DNA of 12,774 bases from Bog-756 sp050011635 (GTDB taxonomy: Bacteria > Actinomycetota > Acidimicrobiia > Acidimicrobiales > RAAP-2), in the NCBI GenBank assembly GCA_050011635.1, contig JBEKIU010000124.1:1-12774 (forward strand), written 5' to 3'. The translations under genes and the position numbers were made by a program. Below the pieces are notes generated by a model. The model worked only from the letters and a program-made list of their open reading frames with translations, did no database searches and was not told where the DNA came from. Shown piece after piece: positions 1-7,376 of the stretch (the stretch's first letter is position 1; each line of letters begins with the position of its first letter).

Positions 1-77
1 CCCACCATGTCGACCGGGGCTACGAGGACCTCGACGGGAAGCTGGCCGCACTCGGGGCCCACGTCTCCCGCGGCTGA
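1..77 (+). CDS. murA: UDP-N-acetylglucosamine 1-carboxyvinyltransferase, C-terminal end (partial)
   Basis: Only the last 24 residues are present, in the frame starting at base 3 and ending at TGA 75-77. They include DRGYEDLDGKLAALGAHVSR, which matches the characteristic C-terminus of MurA (in E. coli DRGY followed by a helix containing KLRALGA). MurA transfers enolpyruvate from PEP to UDP-GlcNAc, the first committed step of peptidoglycan synthesis in the cytoplasm. The catalytic part lies outside the window. Identification rests on this short tail, which is unusually diagnostic, but a paralogous EPT-family enzyme cannot be excluded. The reading frame also shows that the next gene cannot start as early as base 7, since that would overlap murA almost entirely. 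Confidence 0.8.
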   Translation, partial: HHVDRGYEDLDGKLAALGAHVSRG

Positions 78-111
78 GGGTCCCGCTCCTCCCGTCTACG
101 CTCGTCGGTCC

Positions 112-1116
112 ATGCCTGTCGCCCGTGACTCCGACCCCTCGAGCCTGTTCGAGGAGGCGCGCACCGGCAGCCGCGTCGCCCTGGCCCGGCTGCTGTCGAT
201 GGTGGAACGGGGGGGAGACCCGTCACGGATCGTGGCCGGTCTGGCCTACAAGTCGCCTGGCGCGGCCTACACGGTGGGGATCACCGGTGCCCCGGGAGCG
301 GGGAAGTCGACCCTCACCGATCGGCTCATCGTCCTGGCCCGCCAGCAAGGCCTGGACGGCGGCGGCCAGGTGGGCGTGCTGGCCGTCGACCCCTCGTCCC
401 CGTTCTCCGGCGGCGCCATCCTCGGCGACCGGGTCCGCATGCAGAGCCACGCCCTCGACGACGGGGTGTTCATCCGTTCCATGGCCACCCGCGGCCACCT
501 GGGCGGCCTGTCGGTGGCCGTGCCCGACGCGGTCCGGGTGCTCTCCGCGGTGGGGATGCCGGTGGTGATCGTCGAGACGGTCGGTGTGGGCCAACAGGAG
601 GTCGAGGTGGCGGCGGCCACCGACACCACCGTGGTGGTGGTCAATCCGGGGTGGGGGGACCACATCCAGGCCAACAAGGCCGGCCTGCTGGAGATCGCCG
701 ACCTGTTCGTCATCAACAAGGCCGACCGCCCGGGGGCACGCGAGACCCGGCGCGACCTCGAGGCGATGCTGGAGCTCACCCCGCTGGACGAGGACCAGTG
801 GCGTCCCCCGATCGTGGAGACGGTGGCCTCCACCGGCGACGGGGTCGACGACCTGTGGGCCGCCATCGGCCGCCACCGGCTCCACCAGACGGAGACCGGC
901 CTGCTCGCCGCGGCCCGCCGCCGGCGGCTGCTGGGCGAGTTCGACCAGCTTCTGGTGGCCCGGGTCAGACAACAGATCGAAGATGTCCTGGCCGCCGACC
1001 AGTTCGCCGACATCACCGAGGCCATGGTGGCCGGCGATCTCGATCCCTACGAGGCGGTCGACCGGGTGCTGTCGGCCATCGCGCCGGACCGGCACCCACC
1101 GGTTCGCGACGCTTGA
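112..1116 (+). CDS. meaB: Methylmalonyl-CoA mutase-associated GTPase MeaB (ArgK family)
   Basis: A 334-residue G3E-type P-loop GTPase that protects and reactivates adenosylcobalamin-dependent acyl-CoA mutases by gating B12 transfer. Visible motifs are Walker A GAPGAGKS (59-66), the family signature AVDPSSPFSGGAILGDRVRM (91-110), switch/G3 segment VETVGVGQQEVEV (154-166), and the base-recognition motif NKAD (202-205). After G3 the segment reads NPGWGDHIQANKAG, a variant of the PGxGDxxQxxKxG form. Length fits the family (about 320-340). The ATG at 112 is chosen because the frame further up is occupied by murA and the N-terminal extension is low-complexity. The murA stop is 34 nt upstream. No mutase gene is in the window, so its partner is elsewhere. 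A TACGCT hexamer lies 9 nt before the start, but the spacing is less convincing than for treS. Confidence 0.92.
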   Translation: MPVARDSDPSSLFEEARTGSRVALARLLSMVERGGDPSRIVAGLAYKSPGAAYTVGITGAPGAGKSTLTDRLIVLARQQGLDGGGQVGVLAVDPSSPFSGGAILGDRVRMQSHALDDGVFIRSMATRGHLGGLSVAVPDAVRVLSAVGMPVVIVETVGVGQQEVEVAAATDTTVVVVNPGWGDHIQANKAGLLEIADLFVINKADRPGARETRRDLEAMLELTPLDEDQWRPPIVETVASTGDGVDDLWAAIGRHRLHQTETGLLAAARRRRLLGEFDQLLVARVRQQIEDVLAADQFADITEAMVAGDLDPYEAVDRVLSAIAPDRHPPVRDA

Positions 1117-1145
1117 CAAGTCACGCCGGAACAGGGGCGCTCAAG

Positions 1146-1151
1146 TAGCGT
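1146..1151 (+). promoter_or_regulatory. Putative -10 element for leaderless treS
   Basis: TAGCGT (TAnnnT, actinobacterial -10 form) ends 6 nt before the GTG start of treS, so the transcript would begin at or next to the start codon. There is no Shine-Dalgarno sequence in front of treS, which fits. No -35 box is visible at the normal distance; the TTGACA at 1113-1118 is 27 nt away and was not used. Confidence 0.4.
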
Positions 1152-1157
1152 GCGGAC

Positions 1158-2912
1158 GTGACTGTGGACTCCAACCCGGGGCTGGCCAACGGGCCGCTGC
1201 CGCTTCCCCCGCTGGGTGCTGTGCCCGACGGGATTCGGACCCACCGCGAGCCGACGACTCCTCCCGAGGAGGACCCGCTCTGGTTCCAGCGGGCCATCTT
1301 CTACGAGGTCTTCATCCGGGGGTTCTTCGACGGCAACAACGACGGGGTGGGCGACATCCCCGGGCTCATCGCCAAGCTCGACTACCTCCAGTGGCTGGGG
1401 GTCGACTGCCTGTGGCTGCTGCCGTTCTACCCGTCGCCGCTCCGGGACGGTGGCTACGACATCAGCGACTTCAACTCGGTCCACCCCGAGAGCGGCACCG
1501 TCGACGACCTGCGGAGGCTCCTCGACGAAGCCCACGCCCGCGGCATCCGGGTCATCGCCGACCTGGTCATGAACCACACCAGCGACCAGCACCCCTGGTT
1601 CGTCGAGTCGAGGCAGAGCACCGACAACCCCAAGGCGGACTGGTACGTCTGGAACGACGACGACCTCCGGTGGCCCGAGGCCCGCGTCGTGTTCGTCGAC
1701 GTGGAGCGGTCGAACTGGTCGTACGACCCGCAGCGCAACCAGTACTACTGGCACCGCTTCTACTCCCATCAGCCCGACCTCAACTACGACAACCCCGAGG
1801 TGGCCGAGGCCATGCTCGACGTGGTCCGGTTCTGGCTCGATCTGGGCCTCGACGGCTTCCGTCTCGATGCCGTCCCGTTCCTCTTCCAACGGGACGGCAC
1901 GGCGGGGGAGAACCTCCCGGAAACCCACGCCTTCATCCGCAGGATCCGGGCCGAGCTGGACGAGCACTACCCCGGGCGGATCCTGCTGGCCGAGGCCAAT
2001 GGATGGCCGTCCGACGTGGCCGACTACTTCGGGGACGACGACGAGTGCCATCTCTGCTTCAACTTTCCCCTCATGCCCCGGCTGTTCATGGCCGTCCGCC
2101 GCGAGCAGAGCTATCCGATCACCGAGATCCTGGCCCACACCCCCGAGCCCCCGGGCAGCGCCCAGTGGGCCATCTTCCTGCGCAACCACGACGAGCTGAC
2201 CCTCGAGATGGTCAGCGAGGAGGAGCGCGACTACCTCTTCGCCGAGTACGCCAAGGACCCGAGGATGAAGCGCCACATGGGGATCGGACGGCGTCTCGCC
2301 CCCCTGCTCGACCGTGACCGCCGGCTGTCCGAGCTCCTCTACTACCTGCTCTTCACCTTGCCCGGCAGCCCGGTCCTCTACTACGGGGACGAGATCCAGA
2401 TGGGCGACAATCTCTACCTGGGCGACCGCGACTCGGTGCGCACGCCCATGCAGTGGACCCCCGACCGCAACGGCGGCTTCTCCCGGGCCGACTTCGCCCA
2501 GCTCTACCTGCCGCCGCTGATGGACCCGGTGTACGGCTTCACGGCGGTGAACGTCGAGGCCCAACAGCGGAACCCGAGCTCGTTCCTGCACTGGATGCGC
2601 CGGATCCTGTCCGTACGCCGTGAGTTCCCGGTGCTCGGGACCGGGGATCTCGACGTGGTGCCGTCGGCCAACCCGTCGGTGCTGGCCTTCGTGCGGTCGG
2701 CACCGGCCCGTCGGGACCGGGGTCCGGTCAACCCGGTGCTGTGCGTCCACAACCTGAGCCGGCTGTCCCAGCCGGCCGAGATCCACGTCGAGAACTGGTC
2801 CGGACGGCAACCCATCGAGCTGTTGGGCCGGGTGGCGTTCCCCCTCATCGGGAAGGATCCCTACCCGGTGACGGTGGCCTCGTACGGCTCGCTCTGCTTC
2901 GAACTGGCCTGA
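1158..2912 (+). CDS. treS: Trehalose synthase / maltose alpha-D-glucosyltransferase (GH13)
   Basis: A 584-residue GH13 enzyme that interconverts maltose and trehalose in the cytoplasm and can also feed maltose toward GlgE-type alpha-glucan synthesis. Evidence: the N-terminal TreS block WFQRAIFYEVFIRGFFDGNN (42-61); region I DLVMNH (135-140); catalytic nucleophile D237 in GFRLDAVP; acid/base E279 in LLAEANGW; stabilising D345 in FLRNHDELT. The stretch LLFTLPGSPVLYYGDEIQMG (397-416) and the RTPMQW block (428-433) are typical of TreS. The C-terminus is a beta domain. Length is right for a stand-alone TreS; no maltokinase domain is fused and no maltokinase gene is adjacent. The GTG at 1158 is used because it keeps the conserved N-terminus and no ATG is nearer. 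It lies 41 nt after meaB and converges on galT. Confidence 0.95.
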   Translation: MTVDSNPGLANGPLPLPPLGAVPDGIRTHREPTTPPEEDPLWFQRAIFYEVFIRGFFDGNNDGVGDIPGLIAKLDYLQWLGVDCLWLLPFYPSPLRDGGYDISDFNSVHPESGTVDDLRRLLDEAHARGIRVIADLVMNHTSDQHPWFVESRQSTDNPKADWYVWNDDDLRWPEARVVFVDVERSNWSYDPQRNQYYWHRFYSHQPDLNYDNPEVAEAMLDVVRFWLDLGLDGFRLDAVPFLFQRDGTAGENLPETHAFIRRIRAELDEHYPGRILLAEANGWPSDVADYFGDDDECHLCFNFPLMPRLFMAVRREQSYPITEILAHTPEPPGSAQWAIFLRNHDELTLEMVSEEERDYLFAEYAKDPRMKRHMGIGRRLAPLLDRDRRLSELLYYLLFTLPGSPVLYYGDEIQMGDNLYLGDRDSVRTPMQWTPDRNGGFSRADFAQLYLPPLMDPVYGFTAVNVEAQQRNPSSFLHWMRRILSVRREFPVLGTGDLDVVPSANPSVLAFVRSAPARRDRGPVNPVLCVHNLSRLSQPAEIHVENWSGRQPIELLGRVAFPLIGKDPYPVTVASYGSLCFELA

Positions 2913-2920
2913 GCTCCGGC

Positions 2921-3022
2921 CGGCCCCTGTTCCAGCCGGCCCCTGAGGGTTCGCCCGGCGCGATGTTCACCCGGCCCCTGCTCCAGACGGCCCCTGAGGG
3001 TTCGCCCGGCGCGATGTTCACC
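2921..3022. repeat. 51-bp tandem repeat, two copies, in the treS-galT gap
   Basis: Copy 1 is 2921-2971 and copy 2 is 2972-3022; by eye they differ at two positions (49/51 identical). A degenerate third part with the same CGGCCC...TTCACCCGGCCC elements continues to about 3067. The unit is 17 codons long, so it stays open in more than one frame, but it sits between the stop codons of two convergent genes and no start or ribosome site supports translation. GGCC/CCGG palindromes in it could form hairpins (e.g. CCGGCCGG at 2916-2923), so a role in ending transcription from both sides is possible. The whole 155-bp gap (2913-3067) holds nothing else I can name. Confidence 0.85.
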
Positions 3023-3067
3023 CGGCCCCGAGCTTCAACCTGCCTGAGCTTCACCCGGCCCTGAGCT

Positions 3068-4060
3068 TCAGCCGGCCTGGGCCACCGCGGTCCGGACGGC
3101 CAGCTCCTCGGCGGCCTCCTCCGGGTTGACGATGTTGATCAGCACGCCGGTCCCGAGCTCGAACCCGGCCACGGTGGCCAGCTTCGGCACCACGTGGACA
3201 TGCCAGTGGTAGGGCTCGGGGGCGCGGTAGGGCGCCGAGTGGAAGACGAGGTTGTAGGAGACGTCGCCCACCACGTCGCGCAGGCGGCCCAGGGCGATCT
3301 TGAGCGCTTTGCCCACGGCCACCAGGTCGGTGTGCGGGCTGTGGTGGAGGTGGGGACCGTGGGCCCGGGGCAGGACCAGCATCTCGTAGGGGGCACCGCT
3401 CCAGAACGGGCAGATGACCAGCACCTGCTCGTCGGAGTAGACGACACGGTGGTTGACGTTCTCCTCCGCGTCGACCGTGGTGCAGAGCAGGCACCGCCCG
3501 GCGAATCGGGCGAAGCCGGCCTGCTCCTCGACCAGCTCCCGGGGGACGAAGGACATCCCGAGCAGCTGCCCGTGGGGGTGCTCGATGGAGGCGCCCGCCT
3601 CGCGTCCGGCATTGACGATGGCCTGGCTGTAGCGGAGGCCGGGGATCGACGAGTGCTCCTCGATCCGATCCCGTATGGCGGTCATCACCGCGGTGGTCTG
3701 CTCGTCGCTCAGCATCGACCACGAGTTCTGGTGGCTCGGCGACAGCACGAACACCTCGTGGATCCCGCCTGCGCTGGCCTGGGTGAACACCGGTCCGCGG
3801 TTGGTGACCACGAAGGGCGCATTCCCCTCGAAGGCCGGGTAGAGGTTGGGGACGACCCGCACCAGCCACTTGCCGTCGGCCCCGCGCGTCTCCAGGGCTG
3901 GGGTGGCGGTCTCCTCGTTGCCCGGGCAGAACGGGCAGGGCCGGGAGGTGTCGGCCTGGATCGGCGACACCCGTGGCGCGAAGGCCTGGGGCCGGGTGGC
4001 CCGGTCGGTGCTCACCACCACCCATCGTCCCGTCAGCGGATCAAGCCGGAGCTGGTTCAT
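3068..4060 (-). CDS. galT: Galactose-1-phosphate uridylyltransferase
   Basis: A 330-residue HIT-superfamily enzyme that swaps UMP between UDP-glucose and galactose-1-phosphate in the Leloir pathway. Visible: zinc-type CPFC (C42, C45) in SRPCPFCPGNEE; NLYPAFEG (72-79); the active-site triad HPH (161-163) in IEHPHGQLLG, with H163 expected to carry the uridylyl group; and HWHVHVVPK (285-293). A second CxxC (C190, C193) could add to metal binding. The ATG at 4060 starts the conserved MNQLRLDPLTGRW; an in-frame GTG at 4216 would add 52 residues without family character and was rejected. No clear Shine-Dalgarno site precedes it. It converges on treS and diverges from the small membrane protein. No galK or galE is in the window. 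Some relatives of this clade are annotated as ADP-glucose or general hexose-1-phosphate uridylyltransferases, so exact substrate is open. Confidence 0.9.
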   Translation of the reverse strand: MNQLRLDPLTGRWVVVSTDRATRPQAFAPRVSPIQADTSRPCPFCPGNEETATPALETRGADGKWLVRVVPNLYPAFEGNAPFVVTNRGPVFTQASAGGIHEVFVLSPSHQNSWSMLSDEQTTAVMTAIRDRIEEHSSIPGLRYSQAIVNAGREAGASIEHPHGQLLGMSFVPRELVEEQAGFARFAGRCLLCTTVDAEENVNHRVVYSDEQVLVICPFWSGAPYEMLVLPRAHGPHLHHSPHTDLVAVGKALKIALGRLRDVVGDVSYNLVFHSAPYRAPEPYHWHVHVVPKLATVAGFELGTGVLINIVNPEEAAEELAVRTAVAQAG

Positions 4061-4298
4061 CGACGTCGAGAGGTGCTTTGGTGGGAGCGTCTGGTGTCTG
4101 TGCGCACGATCGTCGCAACCTCGATTCCACTCTTCACGTATCAGCTCTGCGGTGCTCAGCGCGGCGCCCGACACCCACGCGGCCCGAAGGCGCCCTGGGA
4201 GTGGCGAAACCGTCACACTAACGTAGCAATTCCGGCGCCTGGGGACGTGTCACTGGCCGCAGGTCGGCGGGACCCGACGGGGTGCCAGAATCCCCGTC
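4061..4298. other. Divergent intergenic region, galT / membrane protein
   Basis: The 238 bases between the two divergent starts contain no gene I can support. On the minus strand a TACGTT hexamer near 4222-4227 could be a -10 element for galT, but no matching -35 is clear. I see no strong terminator, RNA gene or convincing operator. Confidence 0.5.
4286..4291 (+). promoter_or_regulatory. Putative -10 element for leaderless membrane-protein gene
   Basis: CAGAAT, one base off TAnnnT, ends 7 nt before the ATG at 4299. The gene has no Shine-Dalgarno sequence, so a leaderless transcript is plausible. Weaker than the treS, P450 and 11275 cases because the first T is missing. Confidence 0.25.
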
Positions 4299-4796
4299 AT
4301 GACCATGGCCCACCCGATACCGGCGAACACCACGGCCCTGGCCCGCGGCGCCGGCTACGACGTGGTGTTGCTGGCCCACATTCTGTGCGCCCTGGTCGGC
4401 CTCGGGACCGTGCTCGTGGCCGGTGGCTACGCCCTTGCACTCTACCGGTCGGGCCCCGGCTCCGAAGCGGTGCGCCGCTACTACCGACCCGGGGTCAACT
4501 GGGCCGGTCGGGTCCTGTTCCTGGTGCCGGTGTTCGGCGTGGTCCTCATCGCCATGAGCGGGGGCACCTGGTCGTACTCCGACGGCTGGGTTGCCGACGG
4601 GCTCACGCTGTGGGTGGTCGCCGCGGCCACCGGCGAGTTGGTGTTGTGGCCGGCCGAGCGGCGGCTCCAGGTGGCGGTGGGCGATCCCGGGCCGACCGCC
4701 GCTCTGCGATCGCAATGCCTCCGGGTGATGACGGCGGCCGCCGGCGTCACCGCCGTGCTGATCGTGGCCACGGTCATCATGGTGGCCAAGCCGTGA
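4299..4796 (+). CDS. Small integral membrane protein, DUF2269-like
   Basis: A 165-residue protein with four predicted membrane helices: about residues 20-48 (YDVVLLAHILCALVGLGTVL...), 68-87 (GRVLFLVPVFGVVLIAMSGG), 97-118 and 140-163. The first helix, with its conserved HxxxA-type histidine (LLAHILCA), and the overall four-helix plan resemble the DUF2269 family of predicted integral membrane proteins of unknown function. Start could be ATG 4299 or ATG 4305, two codons apart; the first is given because a -10-like hexamer lies 7 nt before it. The gene runs toward the P450 gene, with only 13 nt between the two stop codons. No function can be assigned; the family match is from sequence character, not a search. 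Confidence 0.7.
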   Translation: MTMAHPIPANTTALARGAGYDVVLLAHILCALVGLGTVLVAGGYALALYRSGPGSEAVRRYYRPGVNWAGRVLFLVPVFGVVLIAMSGGTWSYSDGWVADGLTLWVVAAATGELVLWPAERRLQVAVGDPGPTAALRSQCLRVMTAAAGVTAVLIVATVIMVAKP

Positions 4797-4809
4797 CCGG
4801 CGCCGCCCT

Positions 4810-6087
<1,278 letters not shown>

Positions 6088-6094
6088 GGCGCCC

Positions 6095-6100
6095 ACCCTA
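6095..6100 (-). promoter_or_regulatory. Putative -10 element for P450 (overlaps upstream stop codon)
   Basis: On the minus strand TAGGGT ends 7 nt before the P450 ATG. Its first three bases are the TAG stop codon of the siroheme gene, so the match could be coincidental; the P450 may also simply be co-transcribed. No -35 box is clear. Confidence 0.3.
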
Positions 6101-6841
6101 TCGAGATCCGGTCGATCCGTCGTCGCCGGTCGGACGGCACCGCGCCAGCAGCTCGGACCGCGCCTCGTCGATCCGCCCGGATTCGACCAGCGGCACGACC
6201 AGGTCGGAGATGACGGCCTCCCAGTCGACCGAGTCGGTGGTGCGTCCCGCCGTCCGGATGGCGGTGCGCGCCTCGTCGAGCAGATCACAGAGCACGGTCA
6301 CATACGACGGCAGGGACCCTGCGATCCGGTCCCGCAGCCACCGGGCCAGGGCCGGGCTGGCCCCTCCCGTGGACACGGCCACGACGACGGGTCCGTCGCG
6401 GTGGACGGCGGGAAGTTGCACCGTGCCGGGCGCGTCCCGGTCGGCGCTGTTGACGGGGACGCCGGCGGCGGTGGCGTCGGTCACCACGGCCCGGTCCACG
6501 CCGGGGACCCCGGTGGCCGTGACCACCAGGTGATAGCGGGCAGCCTCCCCTGCCTCGTAGGGGCGGTGGGCGATCTCCAGCGTGCCGGGGCCGACGCCGG
6601 CGCCGGCGGCGGGAGGGGAGGGGACAGCACCGGCGGCGGGAGGGGAGGGGGCGGCCAGCCGGTCGATGGCCTCCACCACCTCGGGGGCGACGACGGTGAC
6701 CCGGGCCCCGGAAGCGACCAGGCCTCGGGCCCGGCGGGCGGCCACCGGGCCGCCCCCCACCACCAGGCAGCGGCGCCCGGCCACGTCGAGGATCACCGGG
6801 TAGCCGGGGGCTGGGTCTGAGTGCGGGGGTTGGGTGGTCAT
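6098..6841 (-). CDS. Precorrin-2 dehydrogenase / sirohydrochlorin ferrochelatase (Met8/CysG N-terminal type)
   Basis: A 247-residue NAD-dependent enzyme that oxidises precorrin-2 to sirohydrochlorin and may insert iron to give siroheme, the cofactor of the sulfite reductase encoded divergently. Visible: Rossmann motif CLVVGGGPVAARRARGL (25-41); NSADRDAPGTVQLPAV (131-146), matching the family block NxxDxxxxxxxxxPA; STGGASPALARWLRDRI (157-173). There is no SUMT methylase domain, so precorrin-2 must be made elsewhere. Residues 64-82 hold a 9-residue tandem repeat, PSPPAAGAV then PSPPAAGAG, an insertion beyond the normal fold. The ATG at 6841 is chosen by the position of the fold. An open N-terminal extension up to 7048 is Pro-rich low complexity and was rejected. 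The start lies in a duplicated 23-bp segment (see separate entry). Confidence 0.88.
   Translation of the reverse strand: MTTQPPHSDPAPGYPVILDVAGRRCLVVGGGPVAARRARGLVASGARVTVVAPEVVEAIDRLAAPSPPAAGAVPSPPAAGAGVGPGTLEIAHRPYEAGEAARYHLVVTATGVPGVDRAVVTDATAAGVPVNSADRDAPGTVQLPAVHRDGPVVVAVSTGGASPALARWLRDRIAGSLPSYVTVLCDLLDEARTAIRTAGRTTDSVDWEAVISDLVVPLVESGRIDEARSELLARCRPTGDDGSTGSR
6603..6651 (-). repeat. 27-bp in-frame tandem repeat inside the siroheme gene
   Basis: GCCGGCGGGAGGGGAGGGG-type units with a 27-bp period (about 6603-6629 and 6630-6651 on the + strand) encode PSPPAAGAV and PSPPAAGAG. The repeat falls between the Rossmann strand region and the next conserved segment, consistent with a tolerated surface-loop insertion. 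Confidence 0.75.
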
Positions 6842-6863
6842 GAGTGCAGGGGTTGAGTGGTCA
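6818..6863. repeat. 23-bp tandem duplication of the siroheme-gene start
   Basis: Copies at 6818-6840 and 6841-6863 differ at two positions (21/23 identical). The unit covers the first codons MTTQPxHS of the siroheme gene on the minus strand. Because 23 is not a multiple of three, the upstream copy is in another frame and ends immediately at the true start. Confidence 0.85.
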
Positions 6864-6864
6864 T
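6838..6864 (-). other. 8-codon leader mini-ORF overlapping the siroheme-gene start
   Basis: ATG at 6864 reads MTTQPLHS and stops at TGA 6840-6838, which overlaps the true ATG (6841-6839) as ATGA. It arises from the 23-bp duplication. If translated it would couple initiation of the siroheme gene to the mini-ORF. There is no strong Shine-Dalgarno site before either ATG, so use is unproven. Confidence 0.35.
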
Positions 6865-7081
6865 AGGGGCGGGGGGTCGGTGGCCATGGGCGTGGTGAGA
6901 ATGAGGGTGGTGGGAGCGGCCGGGTGTGGACGAGAATGGTGGGAGTGGTGGGGTGGGGGCCCTGGTTCGCTGCCAGCCTGCCACCGGTGGGGCCGGGAGG
7001 GGGCGGCCCGTTGCCGGCCACGAGGGGGGCACCGCGGGTCAGGCCCATTGCCTACCTGATTGACCGGGATTGTTCTAAAAC

Positions 7082-7112
7082 TTGATCTGATTAGTCATGT
7101 ATGATCTAGGGT
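7082..7112 (+). promoter_or_regulatory. Putative promoter/operator of the sulfur operon
   Basis: The AT-rich patch contains TTGATC (7082-7087) and TAGGGT (7107-7112), spaced 19 bp, as a possible -35/-10 pair; TATGAT (7100-7105) is an alternative -10. Overlapping these are a near-palindrome TGATTAGTCA (7088-7097) and two direct TGATCT copies 19 bp apart (7083-7088, 7102-7107), which could be a repressor site such as that of an Rrf2-type sulfur or Fe-S regulator. The regulator is not encoded here and its identity is a guess. Transcription from here would leave a leader of about 260 nt before cysH. Confidence 0.35.
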
Positions 7113-7136
7113 AAGGGATCGGTGCTGCAGGGGAGG

Positions 7137-7204
7137 GGCCTGACAAGGCCTCGACCAGGCGGTTCGGTGCCCTGGGACGTGGACCATCTTCATGGTGTGG
7201 CCAC
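7137..7204 (+). promoter_or_regulatory. Structured leader upstream of cysH (three hairpins)
   Basis: Three successive inverted repeats: GGCC-tgacaa-GGCC (7137-7150); CCAGGC...GCCCTGG (7155-7175, one bulged C); and GTGG-ACCAT-CTTC-ATGGT...CCAC (7179-7204), a 5-bp stem closed by CTTC with an outer 4-bp stem. I do not recognise a known riboswitch class. It could be a cis-acting leader of the sulfur operon or merely GC-rich DNA. Confidence 0.3.
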
Positions 7205-7269
7205 TGGAGCGACGGGCCGTGGAATGGAAATGGTGCGGTTCCGGTTCTCCTGTAGTGATTGTTGACTGA

Positions 7270-7303
7270 ATTGGCAGAGTTTTGAGATTGGCAGGGTTTT
7301 GAG
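7270..7303 (+). repeat. 17-bp tandem repeat in the cysH leader
   Basis: Two adjacent copies, 7270-7286 and 7287-7303, of ATTGGCAGNGTTTTGAG, differing at one base. They lie about 70 nt before the cysH start in comparatively AT-rich DNA. Function unknown; could be a paired binding site in the leader DNA or RNA. Confidence 0.75.
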
Positions 7304-7360
7304 CAGCGGTTTGGGGAACGTGGGTCGAGTCGCTCACACACTGCTCTAGGGGACGTGAGA

Positions 7361-7368
7361 AGAGAGGG
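7361..7368 (+). promoter_or_regulatory. Ribosome binding site of cysH
   Basis: AGAGAGGG lies 8 nt before GTG 7377 and 14 nt before ATG 7383; GTG 7371 is only 2 nt away. Spacing therefore favours GTG 7377 as the start. Confidence 0.5.
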
Positions 7369-7376
7369 TTGTGGAT

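Larger units (their letters stand above)
6842..7376. other. Divergent intergenic region between siroheme gene and sulfur operon
   Basis: 535 bases without a supported gene. From 6865 to about 7040 the + strand is G-rich and repetitive (GGTGGTGGGAG/GAGAATGGTGGGAG-like blocks) and codes for nothing convincing on either strand. From about 7050 to 7115 there is a marked AT-rich patch that looks like promoter/operator DNA. From 7137 to 7204 three hairpins follow one another, then a 17-bp tandem repeat (7270-7303), then the cysH ribosome site at 7361-7368. The region separates siroheme synthesis from its main consumer, so shared control is likely but inferred. Confidence 0.6.

Noticed and set aside
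7..111. N-terminal extension of MeaB from ATG 7
   Set aside because: Bases 1-77 encode the recognisable C-terminus of MurA in another frame, and the extension is Ser/Thr/Pro-rich without family similarity; ATG 112 gives normal MeaB length.
1113..1118. Perfect TTGACA as -35 box of treS
   Set aside because: It is 27 bp from the TAGCGT box and overlaps the meaB stop; no -10 sequence lies at 16-19 bp.
2741..3064. Frame reading through the 51-bp repeat (EGSPGAMFTRP units)
   Set aside because: It starts inside treS in a wrong frame, has no ribosome site and the repeat is also open in other frames and on the other strand.
4061..4216. GTG 4216 as galT start
   Set aside because: It would add 52 residues that are not GalT-like; MNQLRLDPLTGRW at 4060 is a typical GalT beginning.
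6842..7048. N-terminal extension of the siroheme enzyme
   Set aside because: The extra 69 residues are Pro/Thr/His low complexity from G-rich repeats; the fold starts just after ATG 6841.
7120..7376. Known riboswitch (SAM, cobalamin) in the cysH leader
   Set aside because: None of the conserved cores I know could be matched; only generic hairpins are visible.
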